A DNA stretch of 64,000 bases from Rhodanobacter sp. 7MK24 (GCF_014842995.1 NZ_JACYXL010000005.1:124001-188000); one strand, 5' to 3'. Numbered from the stretch's first letter, positions 42,130 to 52,543 are shown. Notes: a model not told the origin generated them from the sequence alone. Translations and numbers: made by a program.

Positions 42130-42851
42130 GCCAAAGCCTCTGCCACGGTGAAGCGGCCTTCCAGTAGGGCACGCCCGAGGATCACACCGCGCGCGCCGGC
42201 TTCGCGCGCCGCGACGATGTCATCCAGCGAACGCACGCCGCCCGAGGCCTGCACCGCCAGTTGCGGCACGATGCCGGCAAGGTGGCGATACAAGCCGAGG
42301 TTGAAGCCGGCCAGCATGCCGTCGCGCTCGATGTCGGTGCACAGCAGATGGCGGGCGCCATGCGCGGCATACCACGGCGCAAGCTCGTCCAGCGTGCGCG
42401 TTTCCGCCTTGATCCAACCCGCGCTGGGCAAGGTCCAGCGGCCTTCGGCGTTGCGGGTATCCAGCGCCAATGTGAGCCGCTCGGCGCCGAGCTTTCCCAG
42501 CCAACCAGCCACACGCTCGGGATCACGGATCGCCACGCTGCCCACCACGACGCGCGCCACGCCAGCATCGAACAGGCGCTGCAGATCGTCCTCCTCGCGC
42601 ACGCCTCCTCCAGCCTGCACCTGCATGCCGTCGCGGGCGATGGCCTCGATCACCGCGAGGTTGTCGAGGCTGCCCGAACGCGCGCCGTCCAGGTCGACCA
42701 GGTGCAGCCAGCGCGCACCGGCCTCGGCGTAGCGCTGAGCCACGGCGCGCGGATCGTCCGAATAGGTCGTCTGCTGCGCGTAGTCGCCCTGCTTCAGGCG
42801 CACCACACGGCCGCCGCGCAGGTCGATGGCGGGAATCACGGCAAAAGTCAT
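42123..42851 (-). CDS. hisA: ProFAR isomerase HisA
   Basis: This 242-residue TIM-barrel isomerase (fourth step) has the catalytic Asp in [18 protein letters not shown]. The second half-barrel repeat [15 protein letters not shown] and [11 protein letters not shown] are also visible. It lies between hisH (10-bp gap) and hisF. Confidence 0.97.
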   Translation of the reverse strand: MTFAVIPAIDLRGGRVVRLKQGDYAQQTTYSDDPRAVAQRYAEAGARWLHLVDLDGARSGSLDNLAVIEAIARDGMQVQAGGGVREEDDLQRLFDAGVARVVVGSVAIRDPERVAGWLGKLGAERLTLALDTRNAEGRWTLPSAGWIKAETRTLDELAPWYAAHGARHLLCTDIERDGMLAGFNLGLYRHLAGIVPQLAVQASGGVRSLDDIVAAREAGARGVILGRALLEGRFTVAEALAC

Positions 42852-42861
42852 ACGACACCCG

Positions 42862-43452
42862 TCATAAGGCGAGGAAATTCTTGAGGAGCCTGGCGCCGAC
42901 GGTGGCGGAGCGCTCGGGGTGGAATTGCATGCCGTGGAAGTTGCCGCGCGCGACCACGGCGGAGAACGGTTCGCCGTAATTCGCCGAAGCCAGGGTCCAC
43001 TCGTTCATCGGCACCGCATAGCTGTGCACGAAATACGCCTGCTCGCCGTCGGACAGGTCCTGCAGGAGTGGATGCGCGTTTTGCACGGTCAGGCCGTTCC
43101 AGCCCATGTGCGGAACGCGCAAGCCGGGCCGCTCCGCGAAGCGGCACACCGTGGCCGGGATCAGGCCGAGGCACTCGGTATCGCCCTCTTCCGAATGCGC
43201 GCAGAGCAGTTGCATGCCGAGACACACGCCGAGCACCGGCTGGGTCAGCGAGCGCATCAGCTCGACCAGGCCCAGCTCGCGCAGCCGCGCCATGCCCGGC
43301 CCCGCCGCACCCACGCCGGGCAGGATCACTTTGTCGGCGGCGCGTATCGCCGCGGCATCGGAGGTCAGCGCCGCATCCACGCCGAGGCGTTGCAGTGCGT
43401 AACGCACCGATCCGATATTGGTGCCGCCGGCATCGACCAGCACCACGGTCAT
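42862..43452 (-). CDS. hisH: Imidazole glycerol phosphate synthase glutaminase subunit
   Basis: This 196-residue class-I amidotransferase has its nucleophile Cys77 in VLGVCLGMQLL and the His-Glu pair in GMQFHPERS. It supplies ammonia to HisF. The N-terminus reads VDAGGTNIGSVRYAL. Its start overlaps the hisB stop codon by 1 nt. Confidence 0.96.
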   Translation of the reverse strand: MTVVLVDAGGTNIGSVRYALQRLGVDAALTSDAAAIRAADKVILPGVGAAGPGMARLRELGLVELMRSLTQPVLGVCLGMQLLCAHSEEGDTECLGLIPATVCRFAERPGLRVPHMGWNGLTVQNAHPLLQDLSDGEQAYFVHSYAVPMNEWTLASANYGEPFSAVVARGNFHGMQFHPERSATVGARLLKNFLAL

Positions 43453-44519
43453 TACAGCGCCCCCTTGGTGCTGGGCAATTCGTCGCCTTCGCGGCGGATC
43501 GCCTGGCGCAGCGTGCGCGCCACCACCTTGAAGCAGGCTTCGACCATGTGGTGCGCGTTGTCGCCGCGCACCGCGAGATGCAGGTTCGCACCCAGCGTTT
43601 CGCACAACGAACGGAAGAAGTGCGGCACCATCTCCACCGCCACTTCGCCCACGCGTTCGCGCGGAAAATTGCCCTCGAACACGAAGTACGGGCGACCGGA
43701 AAGATCCAGCCGCGCCTCCGCCGCGCTCTCGTCCATCGGCAGGCAGAACCCGTAGCGACCGATGCCGCGTTTGTCGCCCAGCGCCTGCTTGAGCGCCTGC
43801 CCCAGCGCCAGCGCGCAATCCTCGACAGTGTGGTGCTCGTCGATGTGGATGTCGCCGTCGCAGGAAAGCTCCAGCGCGAAACCGCCGTGCTTGCCGATCT
43901 GCTCCAGCATGTGGTCGAAGAAGCCCAGGCCGGTATGCACCTTCGGCTCGGCCAACTTGTCCAGGTCGACGCGAACGCGGATCCGGGTTTCCTTGGTATT
44001 GCGTACCGCCTCGGCGATGCGCGGCGCATCCAGCACGAGGTGTGCCACCTCGCTCCACGTCGTGCCTTGCGGCCCAACACGCAAACCGCGCACGCCGATG
44101 TTCGCGGCAAACTTCAGGTCGGTTTCGCGATCGCCCACCATTACCGAAGCCGCACGGCTCCAGCTGTCGTCGGCCAGCCAGCCACGCATCAGGCCGGTGC
44201 CGGGCTTGCGCGTGTCCAGGCCCTCGTGCGGGAAACTGCGGTCGATCAGCACCTCGCGGAAGCGGATGCCCTGCGAGGACAGGATGCGCAGCAGCAACTC
44301 CTGCGGCCCCTGGAAGTCCGCCTCAGGAAAACTCACCGTGCCGAGGCCATCCTGGTTGGTCACCATCACCAGCTCGTAGCCCGCAGCGGCGAAGCGCTGC
44401 AGCGCGGCGATCACGCCCGGCAACAGCGCCAACTTTTCGTAGCTGTCGATCTGCTCGTCCTGTGGCTCCTCGATCAGGCAGCCGTCACGGTCGACGAACA
44501 GGATCTTGCGTCCGCTCAT
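43452..44519 (-). CDS. hisB: Bifunctional histidinol-phosphatase/imidazoleglycerol-phosphate dehydratase
   Basis: This 355-residue fusion has an N-terminal HAD phosphatase ([12 protein letters not shown]; zinc-binding region) and a C-terminal IGP dehydratase with duplicated manganese motifs [14 protein letters not shown] and [12 protein letters not shown]. This fusion is typical of gammaproteobacteria. It overlaps hisC by 4 nt. Confidence 0.97.
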   Translation of the reverse strand: MSGRKILFVDRDGCLIEEPQDEQIDSYEKLALLPGVIAALQRFAAAGYELVMVTNQDGLGTVSFPEADFQGPQELLLRILSSQGIRFREVLIDRSFPHEGLDTRKPGTGLMRGWLADDSWSRAASVMVGDRETDLKFAANIGVRGLRVGPQGTTWSEVAHLVLDAPRIAEAVRNTKETRIRVRVDLDKLAEPKVHTGLGFFDHMLEQIGKHGGFALELSCDGDIHIDEHHTVEDCALALGQALKQALGDKRGIGRYGFCLPMDESAAEARLDLSGRPYFVFEGNFPRERVGEVAVEMVPHFFRSLCETLGANLHLAVRGDNAHHMVEACFKVVARTLRQAIRREGDELPSTKGAL

Positions 44520-45592
44520 GCCGCGCCCCGCACCGTCGCCGAGCTGGCCAGCACGGCCAGCACCTGCGCATTGTCCGCCGGTGCGCCGACGGTGATACGC
44601 AATGCATCGCCCAGGCCAGGATAGCGGCGTACGTCACGCACCACGATGCCGGCGTCGAACAGGCGCCGATACGCGGCCTCGGCATCGTCGAAACGCACGG
44701 TGAGGAAGTTCGCCTGCGAAGGCAGCACGCCACGCACACCCGGCAGCCGGGCCAACGCTGCGCGCATGCGCGCACGCTCGCTGCGCACCACGTCGATGTG
44801 CGCGCGGGCGTTCGCCTGGCCCCACCCGGACAGCGCGAGCAGGGCTGCGTCCACACTGGGCAGCGGCAACGGATACGGCGGCATGATCCGGCGCAGCAAC
44901 GCGATCACGTCCGGATGCGCAAGCAAGCAACCGATACGCGCACCGGCCAGCGCCCAGGCCTTGGAGAGCGTGCGCAACACGGCAAGGTTGTCGTGGCGGT
45001 CCAGCAGGTCGGCCACGCTGCCTTCGTCCGCGAACTCCACATAAGCTTCGTCCACCACCAATAGCGCGCGTCCGTCCAGCGCCCGCACCAGGCGCTCGAT
45101 GTCGTCGCGCGACACCACGCTGCCGGCAGGATTGTTCGGCGTGCAGACGAACACCAGCTTCACTGCATCGGTGACCGCAGCCAGCACGGCGTCCACATCC
45201 AGCGTGAAGTCGCCGCGCAGCGGCACCTCGACCACGGCGGCATCCTGGATGCGCGCGCTCACTGCGTACATGCCGAAGGTCGGCGGCTGGATCAGGATCG
45301 CATCGCGCCCCGCACGGCAGAAAGCCCGCACCAGCAGGTCGATGGCTTCGTCGCTGCCACGGCCCACCAGCAGCTGTTCGCGGCGCACGTCGTACAGACG
45401 CGCCAGCACATCCACCAGAGCCGACGGCTGCGGTTGCGGATAGCGGTTGCAGCCGGTGCCCACATCGCCGGTCGGCGCCCACGCCGATTCGTTCGCGTTC
45501 AGCAGCAGCCGCCCGCCGCTGGCCTCCATGCGCGCCGAGGAATACGGCTGCAGGGAGCGGATTTCCGCCCGCGCAAGATCGAGCACGCTCAT
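44516..45592 (-). CDS. hisC: Histidinol-phosphate aminotransferase
   Basis: This 358-residue PLP enzyme of fold type I has the substrate loop [10 protein letters not shown], the PLP-binding [13 protein letters not shown], and the Schiff-base Lys in [16 protein letters not shown]. It overlaps hisB and hisD by 4 nt each, so translation is coupled. Confidence 0.97.
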   Translation of the reverse strand: MSVLDLARAEIRSLQPYSSARMEASGGRLLLNANESAWAPTGDVGTGCNRYPQPQPSALVDVLARLYDVRREQLLVGRGSDEAIDLLVRAFCRAGRDAILIQPPTFGMYAVSARIQDAAVVEVPLRGDFTLDVDAVLAAVTDAVKLVFVCTPNNPAGSVVSRDDIERLVRALDGRALLVVDEAYVEFADEGSVADLLDRHDNLAVLRTLSKAWALAGARIGCLLAHPDVIALLRRIMPPYPLPLPSVDAALLALSGWGQANARAHIDVVRSERARMRAALARLPGVRGVLPSQANFLTVRFDDAEAAYRRLFDAGIVVRDVRRYPGLGDALRITVGAPADNAQVLAVLASSATVRGAA

Positions 45593-46896
45593 TTCGTCGT
45601 CTCCAGTTCGGTCAATCGCAAAGTCACCGCACGGCGGTGCGCTTCAAGTTGCTCGGCAGCCGCCAGCACGGCGGTGCATGGGCCGATGGCGCGCAGCCCG
45701 TCGGCCGAAAGCTCCTGCACGGTGATCTGCTTCTGGTAGCTGGCCACCGATACGCCGCTGTAGCTGCGCGCATGGCCATAGGTGGGCAGCACGTGATTGC
45801 TGCCGCTGCAGTAGTCGCCCACCGATTCGGGCGTCCATGCGCCCAGGAAGACCGATCCGGCGCTTTCGATACCGGCCAGCAGCGCGCGCGGCGCGGCCAC
45901 CTGCAGGATCAGGTGCTCGGGCGCGTAACGGTTGCTCACCTCGATCGCCTGCGCGAGCGACGACACCGAAATCAGGCGGCTCTGCCCAAGCGCCTGCCGG
46001 GCGATCTCCGCGCGGGGCAAGTCGGCGCATTGCCGCGCGACTTCCCTCTCGACGCGATCCAGCAGCGAGGCGGACTCGCTGACCAGGATCACCTGCGAGT
46101 CCGGGCCGTGTTCGGCCTGCGACAGCAGATCGGCGGCTACGAAAACCGGATTGGCTTCCGCGTCGGCGATCACCAGCACCTCGGACGGACCGGCCGGCAT
46201 ATCGATCGCTGCGCCTTCCGGCTCGGCCGACACCTGCAGCTTGGCCTCGGTCACCCATGCGTTGCCAGGACCGAACAGCTTGTCGCACTTCGGTACGGAA
46301 ACCGTGCCATAGGCCATCGCGGCGATCGCCTGCGCGCCACCCAGCTTGAACACCTTGTGCACACCGGTGAGGCGCGCGGCATACAGCACCGCGGCATCGC
46401 AGCGGCCGTCGGCGCGCGCGGGCGAGCACAGCACCACTTCGCGGCAACCGGCAATGCGCGCGGGCACGCCCAGCATCAAGGCCGTGGAAGGCAGCGGCGC
46501 ACTGCCTGCCGGCACATACAGGCCTACGCGCTGGATGGGGCGCAGCATGCGCTCCACGCGCACCCCGGGCGCAGTGTCCACGCCCACCGCTTGCGGTGCG
46601 GCGGCACGGTGGAAGACCTCGATGCGTCCGGCGGCTTCGCGGATCGCCGCTTTCAAGGCGGGTGCCAGCGACGCCTCGGCATCGGCGAACTCGGCCTCGT
46701 CGACTTCGAGTTCCGTCAGGGCGCAACGGTCGTATTTCGCGCTCAGTTCGCGCAGGGCTTCGTCGCCACGGGCACGGACATCGGCGATGATGCGGCCCGT
46801 GCCCTCGCGCAGCTCCGCCGCGCGCGATTGCGCAGGCCGCGCCAATGCGGCACAGCGGCCCGGTTCGTCGAGCAAATCCCAATCGATCCAGTTCAT
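45589..46896 (-). CDS. hisD: Histidinol dehydrogenase
   Basis: This 435-residue NAD-dependent zinc enzyme performs the last two steps. Signatures are [58 protein letters not shown] and NRYAPEHL. The start at 46896 ([11 protein letters not shown]) is 13 bp after hisG. Confidence 0.97.
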   Translation of the reverse strand: MNWIDWDLLDEPGRCAALARPAQSRAAELREGTGRIIADVRARGDEALRELSAKYDRCALTELEVDEAEFADAEASLAPALKAAIREAAGRIEVFHRAAAPQAVGVDTAPGVRVERMLRPIQRVGLYVPAGSAPLPSTALMLGVPARIAGCREVVLCSPARADGRCDAAVLYAARLTGVHKVFKLGGAQAIAAMAYGTVSVPKCDKLFGPGNAWVTEAKLQVSAEPEGAAIDMPAGPSEVLVIADAEANPVFVAADLLSQAEHGPDSQVILVSESASLLDRVEREVARQCADLPRAEIARQALGQSRLISVSSLAQAIEVSNRYAPEHLILQVAAPRALLAGIESAGSVFLGAWTPESVGDYCSGSNHVLPTYGHARSYSGVSVASYQKQITVQELSADGLRAIGPCTAVLAAAEQLEAHRRAVTLRLTELETTK

Positions 46897-46909
46897 GGCA
46901 GCCGGCCTT

Positions 46910-47803
46910 TCATGCAAGCATTTTCTCGACGGGAAGGACGAACATCTCGCGCGCACCGGCCTTCTTGATCTCCTCCAGCTGGCGCCAGCTCACCTCGCCC
47001 GCGCACAGCGCCTGCAGCATCAGCTGGTCAGGCTGGCCGGCCACCGGCAGCAAGGTCGGCTGCGGACCACCGGGCAGCAACCGGGTCACCGCATCCAGCG
47101 CGGCGCGCGGGGTTTGCAGCAGCAGCAGGCGGGATTCGCGCACCTGGATCACACCATCCAACCGCTTCAGAAGCAGCGCGATCAGATCGCCGCGCTCGTC
47201 GGCGGGCATGTTCTGCGGGCCAGCCAGCACCGCCTCGCTTTCCAGCAACACATCGACCTCGCGCAACTGGTTAGCCACCAGCGTGCCGCCACTTTGCACC
47301 AGGTCGCAGATCGCGTCCGCGGTGCCGAGCTTCGGCGCGATTTCCACCGAGCCGGCCAGGGTCACCACGCCGGCTTCAACCCCATGCTCGCGCAACCATG
47401 CGCCCAGCAGCCCCGGGTACGAAGTGGCGATACGCCGGGCGGCCAGTTGCGCGGGCCCGCTGTAATCGAACTCCTGCGGCACGGCGATGGAAAGCCGGCA
47501 GCGGCCGAAACCCAGCGGGCGCAACTCGGCCAGTGGCTCGCTCTCGCGGCCGGCCGTGAGGCGGAACTCGTCGAGCACGTTGCGCCCCACAATGCCCAGT
47601 TCGCACACGCCCTGCGCGATCAGGCCGGGGATGTCGTCGTCGCGCACCAGCAGCAAATCCACCGGCTCGCCTTCGCCGAAGCAGAACAGCTTGTCGCGAC
47701 TCTGCCGGAACGTGAGGCCACAACGCTTGAGCAGCTCCAGCGCCGGCTCGGTGAGCCGGCCCGATTTCTGCATCGCGATGCGCAAACGGTCGCGGGGTTT
47801 CAT
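46910..47803 (-). CDS. hisG: ATP phosphoribosyltransferase (long form)
   Basis: This 297-residue enzyme commits flux to histidine. Length and the C-terminal ACT-like domain ([22 protein letters not shown]...) identify the long, histidine-inhibited HisG type. The PRPP region reads [22 protein letters not shown]. Its start overlaps the regulator gene stop codon by 4 nt. Confidence 0.96.
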   Translation of the reverse strand: MKPRDRLRIAMQKSGRLTEPALELLKRCGLTFRQSRDKLFCFGEGEPVDLLLVRDDDIPGLIAQGVCELGIVGRNVLDEFRLTAGRESEPLAELRPLGFGRCRLSIAVPQEFDYSGPAQLAARRIATSYPGLLGAWLREHGVEAGVVTLAGSVEIAPKLGTADAICDLVQSGGTLVANQLREVDVLLESEAVLAGPQNMPADERGDLIALLLKRLDGVIQVRESRLLLLQTPRAALDAVTRLLPGGPQPTLLPVAGQPDQLMLQALCAGEVSWRQLEEIKKAGAREMFVLPVEKMLA

Positions 47804-48135
47804 GCGCGTTCCTTCTTCGTTGTGGCACGGCGACGCGTCGCCCGCGCCGCGGCAGCGAGATAACCGCCATTGCCCTGGTTGAGGAAGCGCGCCACCCGGC
47901 CGATGGTGGTGATGCTCACCGCGGTGCGCTCGTGGATCTCGCGGTACGCCACCCCGTCCAGCAGGAAGGGCACCACGCGCCAGCGGTCCACCAGCACTTC
48001 GAGTTCGGCCGGCGTGCACAGGTCGCGGAGGAAGGCATTCATCTCATCCGCGTCCTTCAGCGACAGCAGCGCCTGGCACAGGCTGAGTTCGGCCGACTCG
48101 ACGGGCGTCTCGGGATCCAGCGATCGACGTTTCAT
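47800..48135 (-). CDS. TrpR/YerC-family transcriptional regulator of the his operon
   Basis: This 111-residue DNA-binding protein of the Trp repressor/YerC superfamily has LFLRDLCTPAELEVLVDRW-like helices. Its helix-turn-helix reads GVAYREIHERTAVSITTIGRVARFLN, and the tail is basic. It is the first gene of yerC-hisGDCBHAFI and overlaps hisG by 4 nt, so it is probably a local his regulator. The ATG at 48135 directly abuts a 24-bp palindrome, leaving no room for a ribosome site. A leaderless mRNA or autorepression is inferred. Confidence 0.9.
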   Translation of the reverse strand: MKRRSLDPETPVESAELSLCQALLSLKDADEMNAFLRDLCTPAELEVLVDRWRVVPFLLDGVAYREIHERTAVSITTIGRVARFLNQGNGGYLAAAARATRRRATTKKERA

Positions 48136-48159
48136 AATGTATTAATGCGTTAGTACATT
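48136..48159. promoter_or_regulatory. Near-perfect 24-bp operator before the his operon
   Basis: The arms AATGTATTAATG and CGTTAGTACATT form a dyad (pattern AATGTA-N-TAA-N-GC-N-TTA-N-TACATT) in which 10 of 12 positions per arm pair. It touches the start codon of the TrpR-like gene. Binding by that protein is inferred. Confidence 0.7.
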
Positions 48160-48278
48160 GGATCGCCATTGTAGGTAGCAAAGATGCCCGGCGCAAGTCG
48201 TTGGGCCTGCCCCTTGTTCAGCGAAGCGTCACCACTCACTTGCGCCAACGACTCCGGGCCGGGAACGCGCCCACAAAA

Positions 48279-48299
48279 AACCCCGCACAAGGCGGGGTT
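48279..48299 (-). terminator. Terminator downstream of the bTHX gene
   Basis: Perfect 8-bp arms (AACCCCGC and GCGGGGTT) with loop CTTGT are followed on the minus strand by TTTTGTGG. Confidence 0.85.
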
Positions 48300-48324
48300 C
48301 TTCGTGATGCGCGGCGAAAGCGGC

Positions 48325-48486
48325 TCAGGCCGACTTCTTCTTCGGCGCAGCCTTCTTTGCGGCAGCCGGCTTGGTCACGGTCGGCTTGGCGCCAACCACC
48401 GCCGGCTGGGCGCCGTGCACGCGGGTATTGCCGTAGCTGCCACGGTAGGTCTTGCCACGACGGGTCTTGCGATCACCCTTGCCCAT
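48325..48486 (-). CDS. 30S ribosomal protein THX-like
   Basis: This 53-residue basic protein begins MGKGDRKTRRGKTYRGSYGN, the signature of the small ribosomal protein bTHX that sits in the 30S head. The C-terminal half (KPAAAKKAAPKKKSA) is a Lys/Ala-rich extension beyond the core. A strong GAGGAG site precedes the ATG at 48486. It lies 79 bp downstream of the CDF gene. Confidence 0.9.
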   Translation of the reverse strand: MGKGDRKTRRGKTYRGSYGNTRVHGAQPAVVGAKPTVTKPAAAKKAAPKKKSA

Positions 48487-48565
48487 GGGAATCTCCTCAG
48501 GAATAACATGATGGCCTGCCATGATAGCAGTGCCGGCGACGGCACCATAGCCGCCCGCGCCAGGC

Positions 48566-49537
48566 TCAACCGTGGCCATGGCCGGCACAACCCCGGGGCG
48601 GGTCCAGGCAGTCCTCGGGGTCGATCTGCACGGTAACGTGCTGGATGCCGAAGCGTTCCTGCAGCAACCGGTTGATTGCGCGCAGCGCCTGCGCGGCATC
48701 GGCCGGGTCATGCAATTCGGCATGCAGAGTGGCCATGCGCGAACCGGAAGCCAGTTGCCACACATGCAGGTGATGGACGCCGCTGATCGCCGGATCGACA
48801 CCGTTCAACGCGGCTTCCAGCTCGGTCCAGTCCATGCCGTCCGGCACGCCCTCGAGCAGGATGTGCGCGGAACGGCGCAGCAACTGCCAGGCGCTGCCGA
48901 GGATCAGCACGGCCACCAGCAACGACAGCACCGGATCGGCCCAGAGCCAACCCAGCCAACGGACCACCAGCGCCGCCAGCACCGCCGCCACCGAACCGAG
49001 CAGGTCGCCCAGCACATGCAGGTTGGCGCTGGCCAGGTTCACGTCGTCGTGCGAGTGTCCGTGCAGGCTGCGCAGCACCAGCACGTTCACCAGCAGACCG
49101 ATGATGGCCACTGCCAGCATCATGCCCGACAGGATCTCGCCCGGGTGCAGCAGCCGCTGGGTCGCTTCCCACGCCACCCAGCCGACCAGCACGAACTGGC
49201 TGATGGCGTTGACGAAGCCGACCAGAACCTCCATGCGCCCGTAGCCGTAGCTGCGCCGGGCATCGGCTGGCCGCAGCGCAAGACGCGCGCCGACGTAGGC
49301 CATCAGCAGCGCCAGCGCGTCCACCATCATGTGGCCACCGTCGGTAAGCAGCGCCAGCGAGCCCGACCACAGGCCACCGACCACCTCCGCCAGCATCGTG
49401 ATGGTGGTCAGCGCGAAGGCGAGCAGGAGTTTGCGGCCCCGCGGGTCGGCATGCGCCGAATGGTCATGCCGGTGATCACGCGCATCGACAGCGTGAGGAC
49501 TCGGGTGATCGTGTTTGCAGGGATGCACGTTGCTCAT
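48566..49537 (-). CDS. CDF zinc exporter (ZitB/CzcD type)
   Basis: This 323-residue inner-membrane cation diffusion facilitator has six helices. Metal-site motifs are LLTDGGHMMVDALALL and ANLHVLGDLLGSVAAV. His-rich segments lie at the N-terminus (HDHPSPHAVDARDHRHDH) and in the loop HGHSHDD. The cytoplasmic C-domain follows (GVHHLHVWQLASGSRMATLHAEL). It lies downstream of the MerC-like and Zur genes, indicating zinc homeostasis. An upstream TTG at 49543 is an alternative start. Confidence 0.94.
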   Translation of the reverse strand: MSNVHPCKHDHPSPHAVDARDHRHDHSAHADPRGRKLLLAFALTTITMLAEVVGGLWSGSLALLTDGGHMMVDALALLMAYVGARLALRPADARRSYGYGRMEVLVGFVNAISQFVLVGWVAWEATQRLLHPGEILSGMMLAVAIIGLLVNVLVLRSLHGHSHDDVNLASANLHVLGDLLGSVAAVLAALVVRWLGWLWADPVLSLLVAVLILGSAWQLLRRSAHILLEGVPDGMDWTELEAALNGVDPAISGVHHLHVWQLASGSRMATLHAELHDPADAAQALRAINRLLQERFGIQHVTVQIDPEDCLDPPRGCAGHGHG

Positions 49538-49687
49538 TCGCAAATGCTAGGAAACGCCGGCCGCGTTACACAATCACCGCACACAATCACCGCGCGGATT
49601 TCCAATACCGCTCGGCCGGAAACGGTGTAGCCGAAACCGTCGGGATACTGCAGGCCGCGCATGCCACGCTTGGCGGTCAGCCGGAAC

Positions 49688-50200
49688 TCAATGCACGCAT
49701 TGCGCGCCGTGCACATGCGCTACTGCATGCACATGCCGGCGGTCGATATAGAGGTTCATGAAGTGCGCCGAGGCCACCAGCAGCCCACCGCAGGTCACCA
49801 TCACGCTGTGCACGATGATGTGCCGCTCTTCCGACACCCAGACGACGCCGAGCAGCAGCAGCAGCAACCCTGGCACGGCGAGCAACAGCGACAGCGGCTG
49901 ATGGTGCCGGCGATAACCGCCGATCAGGGCAAACAGCGCCAACGAGGCGGCAAACATCACGAAGTCGCGTTCGAAACGATGCCCCGCCAGGAAACCCAGC
50001 CCGAGCAGCGGCAATACGGTAAGTACGAATGGCAACAGCGCGCAGTGGATCGCGCACAGGAATGAAGCCGCGGCGCCCACGCGGTCGGCAAGCTGCCACC
50101 AGCGCGAGGACTTCGATGCCCCGCCCACGACGACGGCACCCGCGTCACCCGAGTGCAGCAGCAAGCCGTCGTTATTGGCGGAGCTTTCGATCCTGTCCAT
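49688..50200 (-). CDS. MerC-domain membrane protein
   Basis: This 170-residue membrane protein has four hydrophobic segments and the MerC hallmark FLCAIHCALLPFVLTVLP, where a CxxxC-like pair lies in the first helix. His-rich stretches occur near the C-terminus (DRRHVHAVAHVHGAQCVH). It lies between zur and the CDF gene with a Zur-like box just before its start. A role in zinc handling is more likely than mercury transport, as no mer genes are present. Confidence 0.82.
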   Translation of the reverse strand: MDRIESSANNDGLLLHSGDAGAVVVGGASKSSRWWQLADRVGAAASFLCAIHCALLPFVLTVLPLLGLGFLAGHRFERDFVMFAASLALFALIGGYRRHHQPLSLLLAVPGLLLLLLGVVWVSEERHIIVHSVMVTCGGLLVASAHFMNLYIDRRHVHAVAHVHGAQCVH

Positions 50201-50208
50201 ATCCGAAA

Positions 50209-50225
50209 TGTTACTTTATAACATC
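50209..50225. promoter_or_regulatory. Zur-like box upstream of the MerC-like gene
   Basis: ATGTTACTTTATAACAT has 6-bp arms ATGTTA and TAACAT with the spacing of the classical Zur operator. It lies 9 bp upstream of the MerC-like start, in the 68-bp gap after the Zur-type gene. Operator function is inferred. Confidence 0.65.
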
Positions 50226-50268
50226 GACACCACACAAGCGACCGCGTCCGCTGGCGACCGGGACGGCT

Positions 50269-50754
50269 TCAGGTTTTGCGGCAACGCTTGCAGACGCCAT
50301 GCACTTCCAGCGTCTGTGCCTGGGCGCGGAAACCAAGCACCTTGGCCTGCGCCTCGATCAGCTCGGCCACGCGCTGGTCGCAAACTTCCTCGGCGCCAGA
50401 GCAGACGTCGCAGATCAGGAACGGCACCTGGTGCGCCTCGGCCGGATGATGGCAGGAAACGAAGGCATTGATCGACGACAGCTTGTGGATGAAGCCCTGT
50501 TCCAGCAGGAAATCCAGCGCACGGTACACCGTGGGCGGCGCCGCATTGCCGTGGCGTTCGCGCAGCTGGTCGAGCAGGTCGTAAGCCTTCACCGGTTTCT
50601 CGGCGGCGGCGACCAGCTCCAGCACTTCCATGCGCAGCGGGGTAAGCCGCAGGCCACGTTCCTCGCTGACATGCGCGACCTCACGCACGAAACCCTTCGC
50701 GTCGTGCGGATGCGAATGATGGGCGTGCGGCTTGCCAGCGGCTTCATGGGCCAA
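50269..50754 (-). CDS. zur: Fur-family regulator, Zur type
   Basis: This 161-residue metalloregulator has a winged-helix part GLRLTPLRMEVLELVAAAEKPVKAYDLL and APPTVYRALDFLLEQGFIHKL. The structural zinc cysteines are in ICDVC and VCKRC, a pattern typical of Zur. The sensing region is CHHPAEAHQVPFLICD. The N-terminus is His-rich (HAHHSHPHD). Genes for a MerC-like protein and a CDF exporter follow, supporting zinc rather than iron as effector. Confidence 0.9.
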   Translation of the reverse strand: MAHEAAGKPHAHHSHPHDAKGFVREVAHVSEERGLRLTPLRMEVLELVAAAEKPVKAYDLLDQLRERHGNAAPPTVYRALDFLLEQGFIHKLSSINAFVSCHHPAEAHQVPFLICDVCSGAEEVCDQRVAELIEAQAKVLGFRAQAQTLEVHGVCKRCRKT

Positions 50755-50810
50755 GTGGATTCTCCTTGCGAGGGATCATACATGCCCGACGCTGCGCGCA
50801 ATGTGACGGG

Positions 50811-51089
50811 TCAGCGTCTCAGCGGAGGCGGTTCGACCCGGGGCTTGGCGCGGGGGCGGTGGCAGATCACCAGCCAGCCGATCGGCCCCAGAAACCAGGC
50901 CCAGGCGACGCCTTCCCACAGGCGCCCGCGCCACCAGCCCAACAGCGCCCCCACCGCCACGAATGCGAGGTTCCACCAGAACAGCGCAGTCCACGGCACC
51001 ATCGCCCACAGGTTCAGGAAAACCTGCCAGAACGCACCCGGAGAATTCGGGTCGACGCCATGCGTTGCACGGGCAAGCAGTTCGTCCAT
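50811..51089 (-). CDS. Small two-helix membrane protein of unknown function
   Basis: This 92-residue protein has two hydrophobic segments (about 21-37 and 39-52 running on to 58-76) rich in Trp, and a basic Pro-rich tail (RPRAKPRVEPPPLRR). I do not recognise a named family. It starts 25 bp after gltX on the same strand and is probably co-transcribed with it. Confidence 0.75.
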   Translation of the reverse strand: MDELLARATHGVDPNSPGAFWQVFLNLWAMVPWTALFWWNLAFVAVGALLGWWRGRLWEGVAWAWFLGPIGWLVICHRPRAKPRVEPPPLRR

Positions 51090-51114
51090 GGGGTGCCTGC
51101 CCAGGCCGTCTGTT

Positions 51115-52515
51115 TCAGCCGCGCGCCAGCGTCAGCGCATGGTCGATGCGCCGCAGCGCCTCGTCGCGGCCGCAAAGATAGAGGGTATGGTCGATGGACG
51201 GCGATACCTGCGTGCCGGTGATCGCCACGCGCAGCGGCTGGGCAATCTTGCCCATGCCGAGCTCCAGCCTCGCAGCCATCTGCTCGATGACCTGATGGAT
51301 GGGCTCGGGCCGCCACTCCACCCCGGCCAGCAGCGTCTTCGCCGCTTCCAGCACGGCGACCGCGCCGTCGTTCTTCAGGTGCTTGGCGACAGCCTTGTCG
51401 TCCCAGTCGGTGACGGGGCCGTACCAGATCTTCGCGCGCTCGGCCATTTCCTTCAGCGTATGTACGCGGTCGCGCAAGGCCACGATCACGTCGGCAGGCT
51501 GCGGACCGTGCACGGCATCGATGCCGGCACGCGCCAGGTGCCAGGCGAATTCGGGCGTAAGCGCCGCCGGATCGTCGGTCTTGAGGTAGTGCTGGTTGAG
51601 CCAGTTGAGCTTCTCGGTATCGAAGCGCGAGGCGGCCTTGTTGACGTCGGCGACATCGAACAGCCTGGTCATCTCCTCGCGCGAGAAGATTTCCTGGTCG
51701 CCGTGCGACCAGCCGAGGCGTACCAGGTAATTGAGGATGGCATGTGGCAGGTAGCCCTCCTCGCGGTACTCCATCACGCTCACCGAGTTGGTGCGCTTGG
51801 AGAGCTTCTTGCCCTCCTTGTCGAGGATCATCGGCAGGTGCGCGAATTCCGGCACCGGCGCGCCCAGCGCGTGGTAGATGTTGATCTGGCGCGGCGTGTT
51901 GTTGACGTGGTCGTCGCCGCGGATCACTTCGGTGATCCCCATGTCGATGTCGTCCACCACCACGGCGAAGTTGTAGGTGGGCCAGCCGTCGGAGCGGAAG
52001 ATGACGAGATCGTCCAGCTCGGCATTGGCCCACTCCACGCGGCCCTTCACCTTGTCCTCGAACACCACCGAACCTTCCAGCGGGTTCCTGAAACGGATCA
52101 CGCGGTTCGGGTCCTCGCGGTACGGCTCGTTTCGGTCGCGGTAATGGCCGTTGTAGCGGGGCTTCTCGCCCTTCGCCATCGCCGCCTCGCGCATCGCCTC
52201 GATCTCCTCCTTGCTCTCGTAGGCGTAGTACGCCTTGCCCTCGGACAGCAGGCGTGCGGCCACTTCCTTGTAGCGGGCCAGGCGCTGGGTCTGGTAAACC
52301 GGAGCCTCGTCGGCGGAAAGACCCAGCCATGCCATAGCATCGAGAATTGCCTGCACCGCTTCGTCGGTGGAGCGCTCGCGATCGGTATCCTCGATGCGCA
52401 AGAGGAACTCGCCGCCGCGGCGCCGCGCCTCCAGCCAGCAATACAGGGCGGTGCGTGCGCCGCCGATGTGCAGGAAACCGGTGGGGCTGGGGGCAAAACG
52501 GGTGCGGACGGTCAT
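51115..52515 (-). CDS. gltX: Glutamyl-tRNA synthetase
   Basis: This 466-residue class-I synthetase has the HIGH motif as [19 protein letters not shown] and the KMSKS motif as KKLSKR. The anticodon-binding helical domain fills the C-terminal part. The start at 52515 ([11 protein letters not shown]) is the usual one. It is divergent from the outer-membrane protein gene with only 28 bp between start codons. Confidence 0.97.
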   Translation of the reverse strand: MTVRTRFAPSPTGFLHIGGARTALYCWLEARRRGGEFLLRIEDTDRERSTDEAVQAILDAMAWLGLSADEAPVYQTQRLARYKEVAARLLSEGKAYYAYESKEEIEAMREAAMAKGEKPRYNGHYRDRNEPYREDPNRVIRFRNPLEGSVVFEDKVKGRVEWANAELDDLVIFRSDGWPTYNFAVVVDDIDMGITEVIRGDDHVNNTPRQINIYHALGAPVPEFAHLPMILDKEGKKLSKRTNSVSVMEYREEGYLPHAILNYLVRLGWSHGDQEIFSREEMTRLFDVADVNKAASRFDTEKLNWLNQHYLKTDDPAALTPEFAWHLARAGIDAVHGPQPADVIVALRDRVHTLKEMAERAKIWYGPVTDWDDKAVAKHLKNDGAVAVLEAAKTLLAGVEWRPEPIHQVIEQMAARLELGMGKIAQPLRVAITGTQVSPSIDHTLYLCGRDEALRRIDHALTLARG

Positions 52516-52543
52516 GGAATGTACTGGGGGGCGCGGAGAAACC

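Noticed and set aside
49688-50200. A mercury-resistance (mer) operon around the MerC-like gene
   Set aside because: No merR, merT, merP or merA is present. The neighbours are Zur and a CDF exporter, so zinc is the better reading.
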